From: Ustilago trichophora
Taxonomy: Eukaryota > Basidiomycota > Ustilaginomycetes > Ustilaginales > Ustilaginaceae
Assembly: GCA_900323505.1 (NCBI GenBank)
Contig: OOIN01000020.1
Coordinates: forward strand, 496,001 to 560,000
DNA length: 64,000 nt
Direction: 5' to 3'
The notes beneath the pieces were generated by a model that was given only the letters and a program-made list of their open reading frames with translations, was not told the DNA's origin and did not search any database. A program made the position numbers and the translations under genes. Positions 32,813 through 42,270 of this stretch are shown here, piece by piece (the first letter of the stretch is position 1; every line of letters starts with the position of its first letter).

Positions 32813-33901
32813 TACAGGAAGACACCGCAATCGGTATGTCATCTCAAGAAGTCTCTCTACGGCCTCAAGCAATCTGGACGGGAATGGTTTGCCAAGCTTG
32901 ACGAGTGTCTCAACACAATGGGATTCAAACAACTCGGTCGAGACGTTGCAGTCTACAGACTAGGGTCGGTAGCAATTGTGGTGTATGTTGACAACGTTAT
33001 AATTGTGGGACAAGACAACGAGGTCAACACCATAATCAACTCAATCAAGGCATGCTTCAAGATCACTGGAGGAGGCGACGCTCAATGGTGTTTGGGGGTT
33101 CGTATTCAACAAGAACCCGGTACTGTTATTCTCTCTCAAGATGCCTACATTGACACGATCCTGGAGCGTTTTAGTATGGACAAGGCCGCCGAAGCAAATA
33201 CACCTCTTGACTTGTCAGCAATCAACTTGTCATCCACGGATCCAAGTCATCGACCTCTCACAAAGGAGCAGGTCACAACGTACCAGCAAATTGTTGGATC
33301 GGTCATGTATCTCATGACTGCGACTTGTCCGGATCTCGCCTTCCCAGTCAGCAAGCTTGCGAGCCACTTGGCTTCGCCGACGACGGTCCACCTCAATCAG
33401 GCTCGCCATTTGCTGCGGTACATACTGCACACCCGGTCGCACATGCTGGTATACTCACAAAATGAGTCTGGCATTCCAGTCGCATACTCGGATGCTGACC
33501 ATGCAGGCAGCTGGAAGGAAAACCCTTACTCAACGTCTGGGTTTGTCATCAAGCTATTTGGAGCCGCGATAGCTTGGAGGAGTAGGAGACAGCAAGTCAT
33601 ATTGACTTTGACCGCTGAAGCAGAGACCATTGCGCTCAGCGATGCATGCCACGACGTTATCTGGATTCTTGAAGTACTCAACGGCCTCAACATTGTGGAG
33701 CCAGGTATTCCAATCAAGCTGCTCACTGACAATCAAGCCGCAGAATGGATCGTTTCATCTGACGGCCCTGGTCAAAACAAGTTGCTCACACTCAGAGGCG
33801 CATTCACCAAGGACACAATTGAGAAGGGCATAGTCACCGTTAACTGGATTACCAGTGAGTTACAAGTGGCTGATGGATTGACAAAGCTGCTAAACGCCTG
33901 A
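32813..33901 (+). pseudogene. Copia pol: reverse transcriptase C-terminal part and RNase H
   Basis: Same frame as the preceding part. Contains LKKSLYGLKQ and then YVDN at 32984-32995, where the second catalytic Asp of YVDD is Asn (AAC). RNase H follows with YSDADHAGSW, TAEAETIALSDA and LLTDNQAA. A natural stop closes the frame about 65 bases before the 3' LTR. Confidence 0.9.
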
Positions 33902-33959
33902 GGAAGTACCAAGTCTTGGGAAGACCTTGGTGTCAGGATCGGCCCTAACGCTCGCCGCT

Positions 33960-33967
33960 AGGAGGAG
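33960..33967 (+). promoter_or_regulatory. Polypurine tract
   Basis: The purine run AGGAGGAG abuts the 3' LTR, the expected place for the plus-strand primer. It is short. Confidence 0.6.
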
Positions 33968-34290
33968 TGTTGGAGGCCCAAGAGCTATATCGGCTCAATC
34001 GGGCCAATCAATCGTGAGCGGTACCGGTATGCTGTGCATCGCCAGTATCCGGGTGCAGGAAGGGGCCCGAGCCCTACCTGCGTGGGCTCCAGTCATTTTC
34101 ACAGGGGTAGACACATTAAACCATATAAGATACTTGTTAGTGACCCGTTGCCATGTACGTTCCACACAACCACTGTCTCTACTCACCAATCGTACCAATC
34201 GTTATTGTCGTCGAGGAATATACCTGTGTCCTACCCAAGATACACCAAGTGCGTGCAGGCCAACCGACTGTGCGCAGATCAGTACAACAA
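33968..34290 (+). repeat. 3' LTR
   Basis: Same start and end as the 5' LTR but about ten bases longer, because a block near 34186-34213 differs. The clear divergence between the two LTRs shows that the insertion, or the recombination that made the present structure, is not recent. Confidence 0.95.
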
Positions 34291-34514
34291 ATCTTTCCTC
34301 CGGTTCCAAAAAATTCATCTATGCGATCGCCTTGTCGAGTCTCATGATCATCATCCGTTCCGTGTATCGAATCATTGAATTTGCCCAGGGAAACGAAGGC
34401 CATCTCGTTTCTCACGAGAGATACCTCTTTGCGTTGGATGCGGCACCGTTGATCATCGCCATCAGCGTTTGGGTCCTTGTATGGCCTCCCCGACTCTTCA
34501 AGTCTATTCGTTAG
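34291..34514 (+). pseudogene. 3' fragment of an RTA1-like membrane protein gene
   Basis: Starting at the base after the 3' LTR, about 74 codons run in frame to a TAG. They read as the end of an RTA1-family (lipid-translocating exporter/resistance) protein: a hydrophobic helix, then IIRSVYRIIEFAQG, HLVSHERYLFALDAAP and a final helix followed by WPPRLF. A complete RTA1 protein has about seven helices and 280-350 residues, so roughly three quarters is missing. No matching N-terminal part lies upstream of the 5' LTR. The gene is therefore a remnant cut by the retrotransposon or a rearrangement at it. Confidence 0.75.
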
Positions 34515-35607
34515 ACCTATTGTTTTCTATGCTTGTTGCAACGACTCGATTCCTGGCTGTCTCCGCGCGCCCTTGCTTCATGCAGTGGCAATAGAGGAGC
34601 GTCACGCCATCTTGGTCTCCTGTCTATCCTGTCAATTGTTAATTCATGTACCTTTGCCCTTTCAATACCATTGAAGCCGTTATTCCCCACCAGCATTAGC
34701 ACTCTACCGACGCATCGTTTGTGTGTGTGTGTCAACGACGCAGATTCACATGTCAAAACCTCGACGTCGTGTGCGTCTGAGACGCAGAAGTCAATGCAGC
34801 CTGAAACGCAAAGATGCTTGCTTCCTATTGCTGCAGCCATTCAACGCAGCTCTACAATGAATGAAGTGCGTGTCCAGACTCAATCACGTCGTTCGGACAA
34901 GGAGCTCAGTCGCACAAGCACACCCGCAGAGGCGCGCGGCTCAAGCTCACATCAACGGTCGAATCAAGACTCACTTTATCCACTTTACAAAGTCATGCAT
35001 GTCATGGGTGTGGGAGCATGAGTTGCAACGGTCAAGCTGTGCAGCTGGTAGGCTGGTGTTGGTATCCAACATGTTGTAAGGCTCCAATGGCTAGTGAGCA
35101 GGCCCAAAGTGAAGCTGCTTTACTGTATTACGCCGCAGGGTTTGAGCTGCGTCACCAACACAGTAATCAACACAACACCTATCCTTCTTTGACTCGTCGA
35201 ATCACGACAGCGACGCAGCTTTATGCCCATCGCAGTAAGCAGTGAACAGTGGGAAGCATCCCGGTGACTCAGCTCTTGGAATGCTGCTCATGCCCTAAGT
35301 TACTCGGACTCCCATACAAGCACGCAGTGCTCAAAACAAAGACCTGGACCAGCAATCGGTCACGATCCAAATTTAGAGGGAAGACTATCCAACTGGCAAG
35401 CTTCAGGGCCTTTGCCTCACACGATCCACCTCGAGTTGTGCATACACACAAGTGATGGCGATGCAAGCTGTCAATTCGAATTTCAGCTCAGCCGACGACT
35501 TGGAACGAGACGACGGGGATGGAATTCAAGGATAACGATAACAATACACAGGAGACAAGCAACAGTTGCTCAAGAAACGCAAAGTAGAGAGATATTTTCC
35601 CGATGAA
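34515..35607. other. Intergenic region after the RTA1 fragment
   Basis: Contains a short GT run near 34718-34730. Open frames up to 162 codons on the plus strand have no recognisable motif and a composition unlike the coding genes nearby. I see no gene. Confidence 0.5.
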
Positions 35608-36876
35608 TCAAGCCACGGGTGTCATCATAGTGTGGGGAACTCCCGCTGGCAAAGAGGCAGCCTGTGTGAGGGATGAAGTTTGATGAGCAGAAGGCGGCGA
35701 GGGGATTCCCGTTTCAGCAGTGTGGTGGACAGGAGCGGCACCTACACCTTCGTGCGACTTTTCTTCAGTTGTGCCACGTCCACGCTGTTCGTGATCCTCG
35801 ATTCCACCGTGTTCCGCCATCTTGTCCTCTGAAATTTTGCCGGATTTAAGACGCAAAGCGCCATAATCGCACTTGCGTAGCATAAAGAGGAGGAGAAAGG
35901 CGAAAATGGGCTTCGAGAAGAGGTCCAACAGTCCGTACCAGAGGAACTGTATCGCACAGAGACAGGCAGAGTGATAGAGAGAGAGAGAGAGAGAGAGAAA
36001 CAGGAAGTGTGGGGTCAGTAAAGTGATAGCGATGGATGGTGATGGTGAGTTTTGAGACGGGCACTTACCTCCTCACTTACGCCAATGACATTCCCACCTT
36101 CGCATAAGGCCCAACAGATCGGATACATGGGCCAGATGAAGGCGAGAAGAGTTGCAGCGGCTAGGAACGCGCGGTCGAATCCGCGTCCGAGTCGACGGGC
36201 CGAGCGCAGACCCGAAGCGAATACCTGATACAGCACGTACCCGAGTGCTGCACATGCAAACGCCTGCAAATCATATCAGTCCCAACGAGAGTGTCAGCAG
36301 GTGTCAGCAGGCAGGCATCCATCAGCGCAAAAGCCAACAAAAACACGTGCTACGAGATGCAAGACTTACAAAGTAACCCCACTTGTATCGGGAGCGAGTC
36401 AAAGCGCCCAATAGACCACAAACAATCATGAGCATATTGAAGAAGAGTGTGATAAAGATGACCGAGAGGGGGAGACCGGTGATGAGGAGCAAGCTGAGCA
36501 GGAGGAGGGTGGTGGTGATGGTCCAATCGATGTAGCGGCTGTACCAGATCTGGCGAGTTGGGTAACCGTCGTAGCCTCGTCCAAGCGGATTGTTGCGGAG
36601 GAATTGGACCGTGATGGGGGTCGAACCGAGATCACTGGCCATCGAGTACCAGGAGATGGTCGAGATGGCGAGGACGGCAGTGAGGAGATAGTGGAAGGCT
36701 CTTCGGTTCCTAGCGATGGTGGTGGACCAAATCAAGAGGCCGAGGGTGGATGCTGCCATGAGACAGAAGACAGTCCAGCCCCAGTCGCTGCCCCATCGGC
36801 CGAGGTTGATGTCGGCATTGGGAGGATTGATGCTAAGCGCTCGGTTGCCCGCTCGCTTGACGAGTTCCATGTCCAT
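35608..36876 (-). CDS. Microbial rhodopsin (retinal-binding, light-driven pump or sensor)
   Basis: Three exons: 36876-36370, 36263-36069 and 35946-35608; 346 residues. Introns have GTAAGT donors, and each junction restores a helix. Seven helices resemble bacteriorhodopsin. Helix C reads YSRYIDWTITT, giving the Asp85-equivalent acceptor at Asp117. Helix G reads LLDLFSKPIF with the Asp212-equivalent at 242 and the retinal Schiff-base lysine at 246, so this is a true opsin and not a Lys-less Hsp30/Yro2-type relative. The Asp96-equivalent donor position is Ser128. The last 85 or so residues are a hydrophilic acidic tail. An alternative start is the Met two codons further on. The protein sits in a membrane; pump versus sensor cannot be settled here. 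Confidence 0.9.
35972..35999. repeat. GA dinucleotide run in an opsin intron
   Basis: About a dozen GA units lie inside the second opsin intron (35947-36068), forming a CT-rich tract on the coding strand upstream of the acceptor. Confidence 0.8.
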
Positions 36877-37888
36877 AATGATAAGCGGGCGTCAAGTACT
36901 CTGAGATTTAGTGGGAGATAGGTAGGAGATGCAAACTTTGCTCGTTATGCTTGGAGATGCAATTGTCGTTGTATTTTGTTTCCAGAGGAATGATTTGCGG
37001 TACTGAATGATAGCGAGACGGCGAGAGAGTGTAGTCGAAAACGAAGATTTGGTTGCGACGACGACGGCGCAACATCGTCTGCCGCTCACCTCTTTATATA
37101 CACCATTCCACCATTCACTTTCAGCCACGCCGAGACGAGAACACTGCTCGGTCTACACTCTGGCTTTGCGACACTCGGTACTGCTTCGGTATCAGCTGAT
37201 ATGGTGCCGACAGTCAGTGGCTGATTCACACCCGGGTTGCAAGAGGCCGAATGTTCAAGCAACGGAAGGAAGGGCTAGAAGAAAATCATGTTTGGCTAAA
37301 ACTACATATCGCGTGTGACTCAGAGAAGGAGGACCAAGCCCTGTGAAATCGAAGCATGACTGTCGAGGTCTTTCTCCTATCAAAGCCGCTCGCTGACTGG
37401 ACGGGAGTTGGAGGCTGAGTCAGCAGCAGCAGCACCACCGCGCAACTGCACAACCGCATTGGGACGAGTTTCTGAACATTTTTGCGCACAAGTGTAGGGT
37501 CATCTGGACGAACACTGGGGGAACTTGATCAGGAAGCGGCTCACATCCAAAGCTGCATCAAAACGGCCGGAGATAAAGGAAGGATCTCGAGAAACAAACA
37601 CGAGAAATGGATTGCAAAGGAAAACGTGATGCGAAACAGAGAGAGAATACAGTTGGTAGTGGGGCAAATTGCGTGCGAACGGTGACCGTGTTTGTTTGTT
37701 TGTAGACGGAATAGCTTCCTTTACTGCGAGCAAGGGTGTGAGTTGATAAAGGAAAGAGAGAAAGCAAGAGAAGCAAAGCCAGCATACCAAAGAGCAGAGA
37801 CAAGTACACAATCAGTGTGAAAAGAGAAAGGGCACAGAAAAGGACAAAGCAGCATCATCATCCTGTTGCTGGACTTGGACTTGTTCTC
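36877..37888. other. Opsin promoter region and 3' flank of uroporphyrinogen-III synthase
   Basis: About 1 kb. No gene or repeat of note; TTTGT repeats near 37688-37703. Small open frames show no motif. Confidence 0.5.
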
Positions 37889-39769
37889 TCACGAACGCGA
37901 TCGCAGGCGCAGCTCAAACGCTTCGATAGCATCCTTGAGCTCTTTTGGTCCTGGCTTGGTGGCGACTGCGTCTGGTTCAATGTTGAGATTCTCCACCATC
38001 CACGCTCGTGTGGTGCTACCGAGCACTGCGATTCGAGGATATCTTCGGGAACTCGTCTTTGCAGCTGCATGCGAAGTGACGGTCGTTTTGGTGCTGATCT
38101 TCTCTTGTTCGGATGCTGGCTTTGAATCTCGCTCTGGTGGCATCCACTTGCGACGTCGAAACTCTTCCAAGGCATAGTTGACGCCGCTCGGCGAGAAAAA
38201 CACGATCCAATCTGGCCTAGCTATGCGTTGACGTGCATTGCTGAGACCGCCACCGCTACTACCTGTCGCATCGACCCCCACATTCTTGACCTTGGAACGA
38301 AGCATCTTGAGCACCGACTCTTCTTCAATCGGATTAATGGCCTCGGGCTCAATGGCAGCAGGCGAAGCGATCATCTGGGGAGATCCGCCAACAGCGGCAG
38401 GAATACTGAGACTTTCAAGACGTGGATTGGCTGCTTCGGTAGAAGTCATGGTGCTGAAACCCAGAGGTGTACCGACCGAGGGAACGTGACTGAGGTTCTG
38501 ATGGGACGAGGAGGAGGATGAAGATGGATTTCGACCGAGTTCCGCACTAGTGGTGCTGGCTTGAAGATCATCGGAGCTCGACTTTCGACTGGGATTGGCG
38601 CTCTTGGATCCCGAGGCTGGACGGTCTCCCGAGGTGGTGCTTCCACCGCTGGGCCGTCTGCTGCCTGGACGAGAGTAGATGCTGCCTTGGCTAGGTCGAC
38701 GACTTGGGGGTCTCGAGACGACGGAGGGAAGCGTCTTTGCAAGCACTTCACATCCTTCAGCAAAGTGAGGGTCAGGAGCCGTCTCGTACACTTGGAGCTC
38801 TTGGTGAGGTATTGGGCCGGTGGGAGGCGAGGCCTGGGAGAGTAGGTCTGGAATGGTGGAAGCGTTCTTGTCGCCGACGAGATAGAGAAGGGGCGGTGCT
38901 TGTTCTGCTGCGCGCAAGTCGGAGTTCTGGTCAAGGATAGAGGGAGAAGAAAAGTGACGAATGACGTAGCGAGCCAACGTCTCTCCGGTTCCTGTAGCTT
39001 CGCCACCCATGACGAGACGCGGTCGAAGCCATGGAGCCAGAGGCACGGTGCGTAGCGCTGAAGAGGTGGCAGGTCCTACGGCAAAGAAGGGAACTCGATT
39101 CCACTGAGTTGGGGAGCTGGACGACGTCTTTTTCTTGGATCGCAAGATGTCCTGGGCTTTGACACCGGCAGATATGTATGCTTCGACTGCACGCTGGCTG
39201 GTAACAATCATACCTCGATATGCGCTGCCGGTCTCGCTGCCTTGGATGGGAGAGCCGTACAAGAGTCGATCAACAAACTCGTCCTGGTTGACGAATTTAT
39301 GTGCCAAGATGGGAAAGGAGGTGACGCAGTATTCGATCTCGACCTCGTTACCATTTGCATCTACGGGATAGGAGAGATGATGTGTCATGAGACGAGGCTG
39401 ATCTTGAATGAATTTGCCCTTGCGCCTACCTGTGGCGGAGAGTGGCAGTGCTGTCGACGATGGTTGGTCTGACGATGCGGCGAGTTTGGAGTTGGAAGCA
39501 GCGGCGGCTTGCTGGCTGAGAGCAGTCTTGATGAGGTCGAGTGCGCCATTGTCTGTGGTGGATGCGAGGGAGGCCTTGGCACCGATTGACAAGCTTGGAA
39601 GTGGGGTGGATGTGCCAGACTCGAGGGCGGATGATGCAAAGGAGGGTAGACAGAACGAACCAAAGGCGTCATGGTATGGATCGGTGCCCTTGTTCATGGA
39701 TACTGGTGAGCGTAGTAGCAGCACAGTGATTGGAGGAGGCGGCTCCTCTATGTCTTCGGCGGCCGACAT
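37889..39769 (-). CDS. HEM4: Uroporphyrinogen-III synthase with a large insertion
   Basis: Cyclises hydroxymethylbilane to uroporphyrinogen III, the fourth enzyme of haem synthesis. Family segments are all present but spread over 626 residues instead of the usual 260-310: ITVLLLRSP at the start, RGMIVTSQRAVEA, PFFAVGPATSSALR, LLYLVGDKNASTIPDLL, ELQVYETAPDP. Then, after about 150 residues of Ser/Pro/Gly-rich low complexity, DWIVFFSPSGVNYALEEF and RIAVLGSTTRAWM close the two-domain fold. A second low-complexity stretch follows the N-terminus. The ATG at 39769 is preferred; another at 39781 adds four residues. The 387-base gap to the divergent Erg26-like gene holds a perfect inverted repeat. Confidence 0.88.
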   Translation of the reverse strand: MSAAEDIEEPPPPITVLLLRSPVSMNKGTDPYHDAFGSFCLPSFASSALESGTSTPLPSLSIGAKASLASTTDNGALDLIKTALSQQAAAASNSKLAASSDQPSSTALPLSATGRRKGKFIQDQPRLMTHHLSYPVDANGNEVEIEYCVTSFPILAHKFVNQDEFVDRLLYGSPIQGSETGSAYRGMIVTSQRAVEAYISAGVKAQDILRSKKKTSSSSPTQWNRVPFFAVGPATSSALRTVPLAPWLRPRLVMGGEATGTGETLARYVIRHFSSPSILDQNSDLRAAEQAPPLLYLVGDKNASTIPDLLSQASPPTGPIPHQELQVYETAPDPHFAEGCEVLAKTLPSVVSRPPSRRPSQGSIYSRPGSRRPSGGSTTSGDRPASGSKSANPSRKSSSDDLQASTTSAELGRNPSSSSSSSHQNLSHVPSVGTPLGFSTMTSTEAANPRLESLSIPAAVGGSPQMIASPAAIEPEAINPIEEESVLKMLRSKVKNVGVDATGSSGGGLSNARQRIARPDWIVFFSPSGVNYALEEFRRRKWMPPERDSKPASEQEKISTKTTVTSHAAAKTSSRRYPRIAVLGSTTRAWMVENLNIEPDAVATKPGPKELKDAIEAFELRLRSRS

Positions 39770-39875
39770 GATGCTGAACAAGGATGTTGAAATGAGATGG
39801 AGGTGTCAAGTGAACAATGACAAAGCGCTAACAGAAATGGCCGTGTGACACGAGAAAGGGGCCGCTGTTGGATTT

Positions 39876-39895
39876 GTACTGTAAAGTTACAGTAC
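39876..39895. promoter_or_regulatory. Perfect inverted repeat between HEM4 and the Erg26-like gene
   Basis: GTACTGTAA and TTACAGTAC flank a two-base centre, a perfect 9-base inverted repeat in a short divergent promoter about 105 bases from the HEM4 start. It shares the TACTGTA core with the cluster at 24324 and other intergenic sites. Confidence 0.5.
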
Positions 39896-40155
39896 AGTTC
39901 AGTACGGCATTTCGTATGCACAATTTCGTATTGGTCCATGCGAGCTTTCTCCGCGTGGCTCATTTCCATCGGAAGTTTTAAATCTAACATTTCCAAAATT
40001 GCGTCCTGCGCTTTGTGCTTTGATCAATCACGAGACGCCGCTTTACTTGTAATTCCAAAATCAGGCGATGCGGAGACAACCAACACCTTGTTGTGTTTCA
40101 TCTATATAGTCACCACCACCTTCTCACCTCCCTCCCCAATAGCAACAATCACACC

Positions 40156-41634
40156 ATGTCGACATCCCCCGCCTCAGGAGAGGCCCACTTTGTCATTGGT
40201 GGCTCTGGCTTCCTCGGTTCCCGCATTGCTCTTGCACTCCGTCAGCGCGGCGAGAAGCACGTTTCCGTCTTTGATCTCCACGCTTCTCGCGATCCCATTG
40301 AAAAGGTCGACTACTACACGGGCGACATCACCTCCGAGACTTCGCTCCGTGAAGCTCTCATACAGGTTCGCGACAAGGCTGGTCTCGAGGCTGCTAAAGG
40401 TGGCAAAGGTGTCGTCATCTACCACACGGCCAGTCCTGTTGCTGGTCTCGGTCCCGAAATCTACCACAAGGTCAACGTTGTTGGCACTCAGACTGTCGTC
40501 AATGTTGCCAACAAGCCCGAGCTGGCTGTCACCAAGCTTGTCTTCACTTCGAGTGCAGGTGTCGTGTATGATGGTCACGATCTGGTCAATGTAGATGAGC
40601 GACTTCCTTACCCGACCAAGCCTCTCGACGCGTACAACGACACCAAGGCCAAGGCGGAGAAGCTCGTCCTGCAGGCTAACGACAGGGCTGCAGGCAAGCT
40701 CAAGACTGTTGCTCTGCGTCCTGCTGGTATCTTTGGTATCGGTGACCGCCAAGCGCTTCCCGGATTCTTCAACGTCCTCCGTACGCGCAAGACCAACTTC
40801 CAGATCGGCGACAACAACAACCTCTTTGACTGGACCTATGTCGACAACGTCGTCCATGCCCACTTGCTCGCTGCTGACAAGCTTACCAGCTCCGGTTACT
40901 CTGCCGAGAAGCTCGGCGATATCATGATCTCGACGCGAATCCTCGCCGATGACCAGCTTGCATCCGAACGTGCCGTCCCAACCAGCGAGGCCCGCGACGA
41001 CACGCCGACCGGATCCACCGACTACGCCCGCAAACTCCCCACCACTCTCAGCCCCGAAACGCTCCAGCATGAACTCAACGTCCGTCCCGTGATCCGCAAC
41101 AAGTACGACCAGTTCTTCCACATGATGAATCCCGAAATCGTCAGCCCGGGCAATCCGCTCGGTGACCAATTCCCGCTCGTCGAGGACGCTATACCAGTCG
41201 CAGGCGAGGCGTTTTTCATTACCAACGGTCAACCCATCCCGTTCTGGGACTTTCCTCGTGCCCTCTGGGCGGGAATGGGTCACATCATGCCACAGGAAAA
41301 AGTGTGGAAGATCTCCAAGGATTGGGGCCTCTCGCTGGCTGGATGGGCAGAAACGTTTGCTTGGTTGACGGGTAGAGAGTCACAGTTTACCAAATACAAG
41401 GTCACTTACTCGGCAAGTTCGCGTTACTACAATATCGAAAAGGCTCGTAGGGCGTTGGGATACCAGCCCATCGTCAGTGTCGAAGAGGGCATTCGACGAA
41501 GTGTAGCTGTAAGTGTCAGATGAACAAAGATAGAAGTGTTTTGACAAGAACTGACCTAACTTGTCTCTTCTTTTCCTTTCATAAAGTGGTGGAAGAGCGA
41601 GCATCCCGAAGACATTGTCTCGCCCAAGGCCTGA
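40156..41634 (+). CDS. ERG26: Sterol-4-alpha-carboxylate 3-dehydrogenase-like (3-beta-HSD family)
   Basis: Two exons, 40156-41508 and 41587-41634, joined at a GTAAGT donor; 466 residues. It is an extended short-chain dehydrogenase: GGSGFLG near residue 13 for NAD(P), then SSAGVVYDG and the catalytic YNDTK (Tyr-x-x-x-Lys), and LRPAGIFGIGD. Those motifs match Erg26/NSDHL, which oxidatively decarboxylates the 4-alpha-carboxysterol in ergosterol synthesis at the ER. It is over 100 residues longer than yeast Erg26, mainly from an insert around 260-330. The second exon encodes only WWKSEHPEDIVSPKA; splicing is needed to avoid an early stop. A general 3-beta-HSD-like role remains possible. Confidence 0.88.
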
Positions 41635-41961
41635 GCCATCGTCCCCCACTGTCAACGCCAGACTCACGGCTATTCACGGGCCAATCCAAGTCACCCCTGA
41701 CATCTCACGCCCTCAGCTTATACGACACCATCCATTCTTCATTGTAAATTTGACATTTGCCCAACTCGAGACCGTGAGAGAGGGTCCTCTGAATATTCGT
41801 CGAGCTGTACGCGGAAAGCCGAATTGCTTGCCAATTGACGAGCAGTGCATGAGTCACAGTCTGGGTCGAAGAATCGGATTCCAATGAGCCGTATAATGCA
41901 TCTTTGCACCATGACTCGTAGAATAATGACGATAAGAGAGAGAGAGAGAGAGAGAGAGCTA

Positions 41962-41994
<33 letters not shown>

Positions 41995-42270
41995 AGGGTG
42001 GGGGAGAGAATCGGATGTGACGGGGATTCGGCCAAATTACTGCTCAACGGCATCGCATTGGCGCGTGGGCGCGTGTAAGTTGCCGTCGGAGCATCTGCAG
42101 GGACCATGTCTTCTTTTTTGGTTTGACATGACTCGAAACGCTTTCCCTCCCTTCTCCCCTCATGTCCCTAAATACCTCCTTCTCTCGCTCGTCATCCTCT
42201 TTTCCTTCTCTCTCCTTCCACCCGCACACTCTACAGTATCCATCCAGATCTGTCTCATTCCTGACTCGCA
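41635..42270. other. Intergenic region with GA and GT repeats
   Basis: Holds a GA run at about 41935-41959 followed closely by a GT run at about 41962-41995, then a pyrimidine-rich leader before the next ATG. No gene seen. Confidence 0.7.

Larger units (their letters stand above)
29141..34290 (+). mobile_element. Degenerate Ty1/copia LTR retrotransposon
   Basis: A 5.15 kb element bounded by two direct LTRs that begin TGTTGG and end ACAACA. Internal order is gag, protease, integrase, reverse transcriptase, RNase H, which defines Ty1/copia rather than Ty3. After the 5' LTR lies a likely primer-binding site and before the 3' LTR a short purine tract. Coding capacity is broken by two in-frame TGA codons (30525 and 32810), one frameshift near 32220-32250, loss of a zinc-knuckle Cys, and Asn in place of the second Asp of the YVDD active site. 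The five bases on either side (GATTG and AATCT) do not match, so no target-site duplication remains. The element cannot be autonomous. Confidence 0.95.

Noticed and set aside
34533..35021. Plus-strand frame after the RTA1 fragment as a new gene
   Set aside because: Composition is not gene-like and no hydrophobic core, motif or splice structure supports it.
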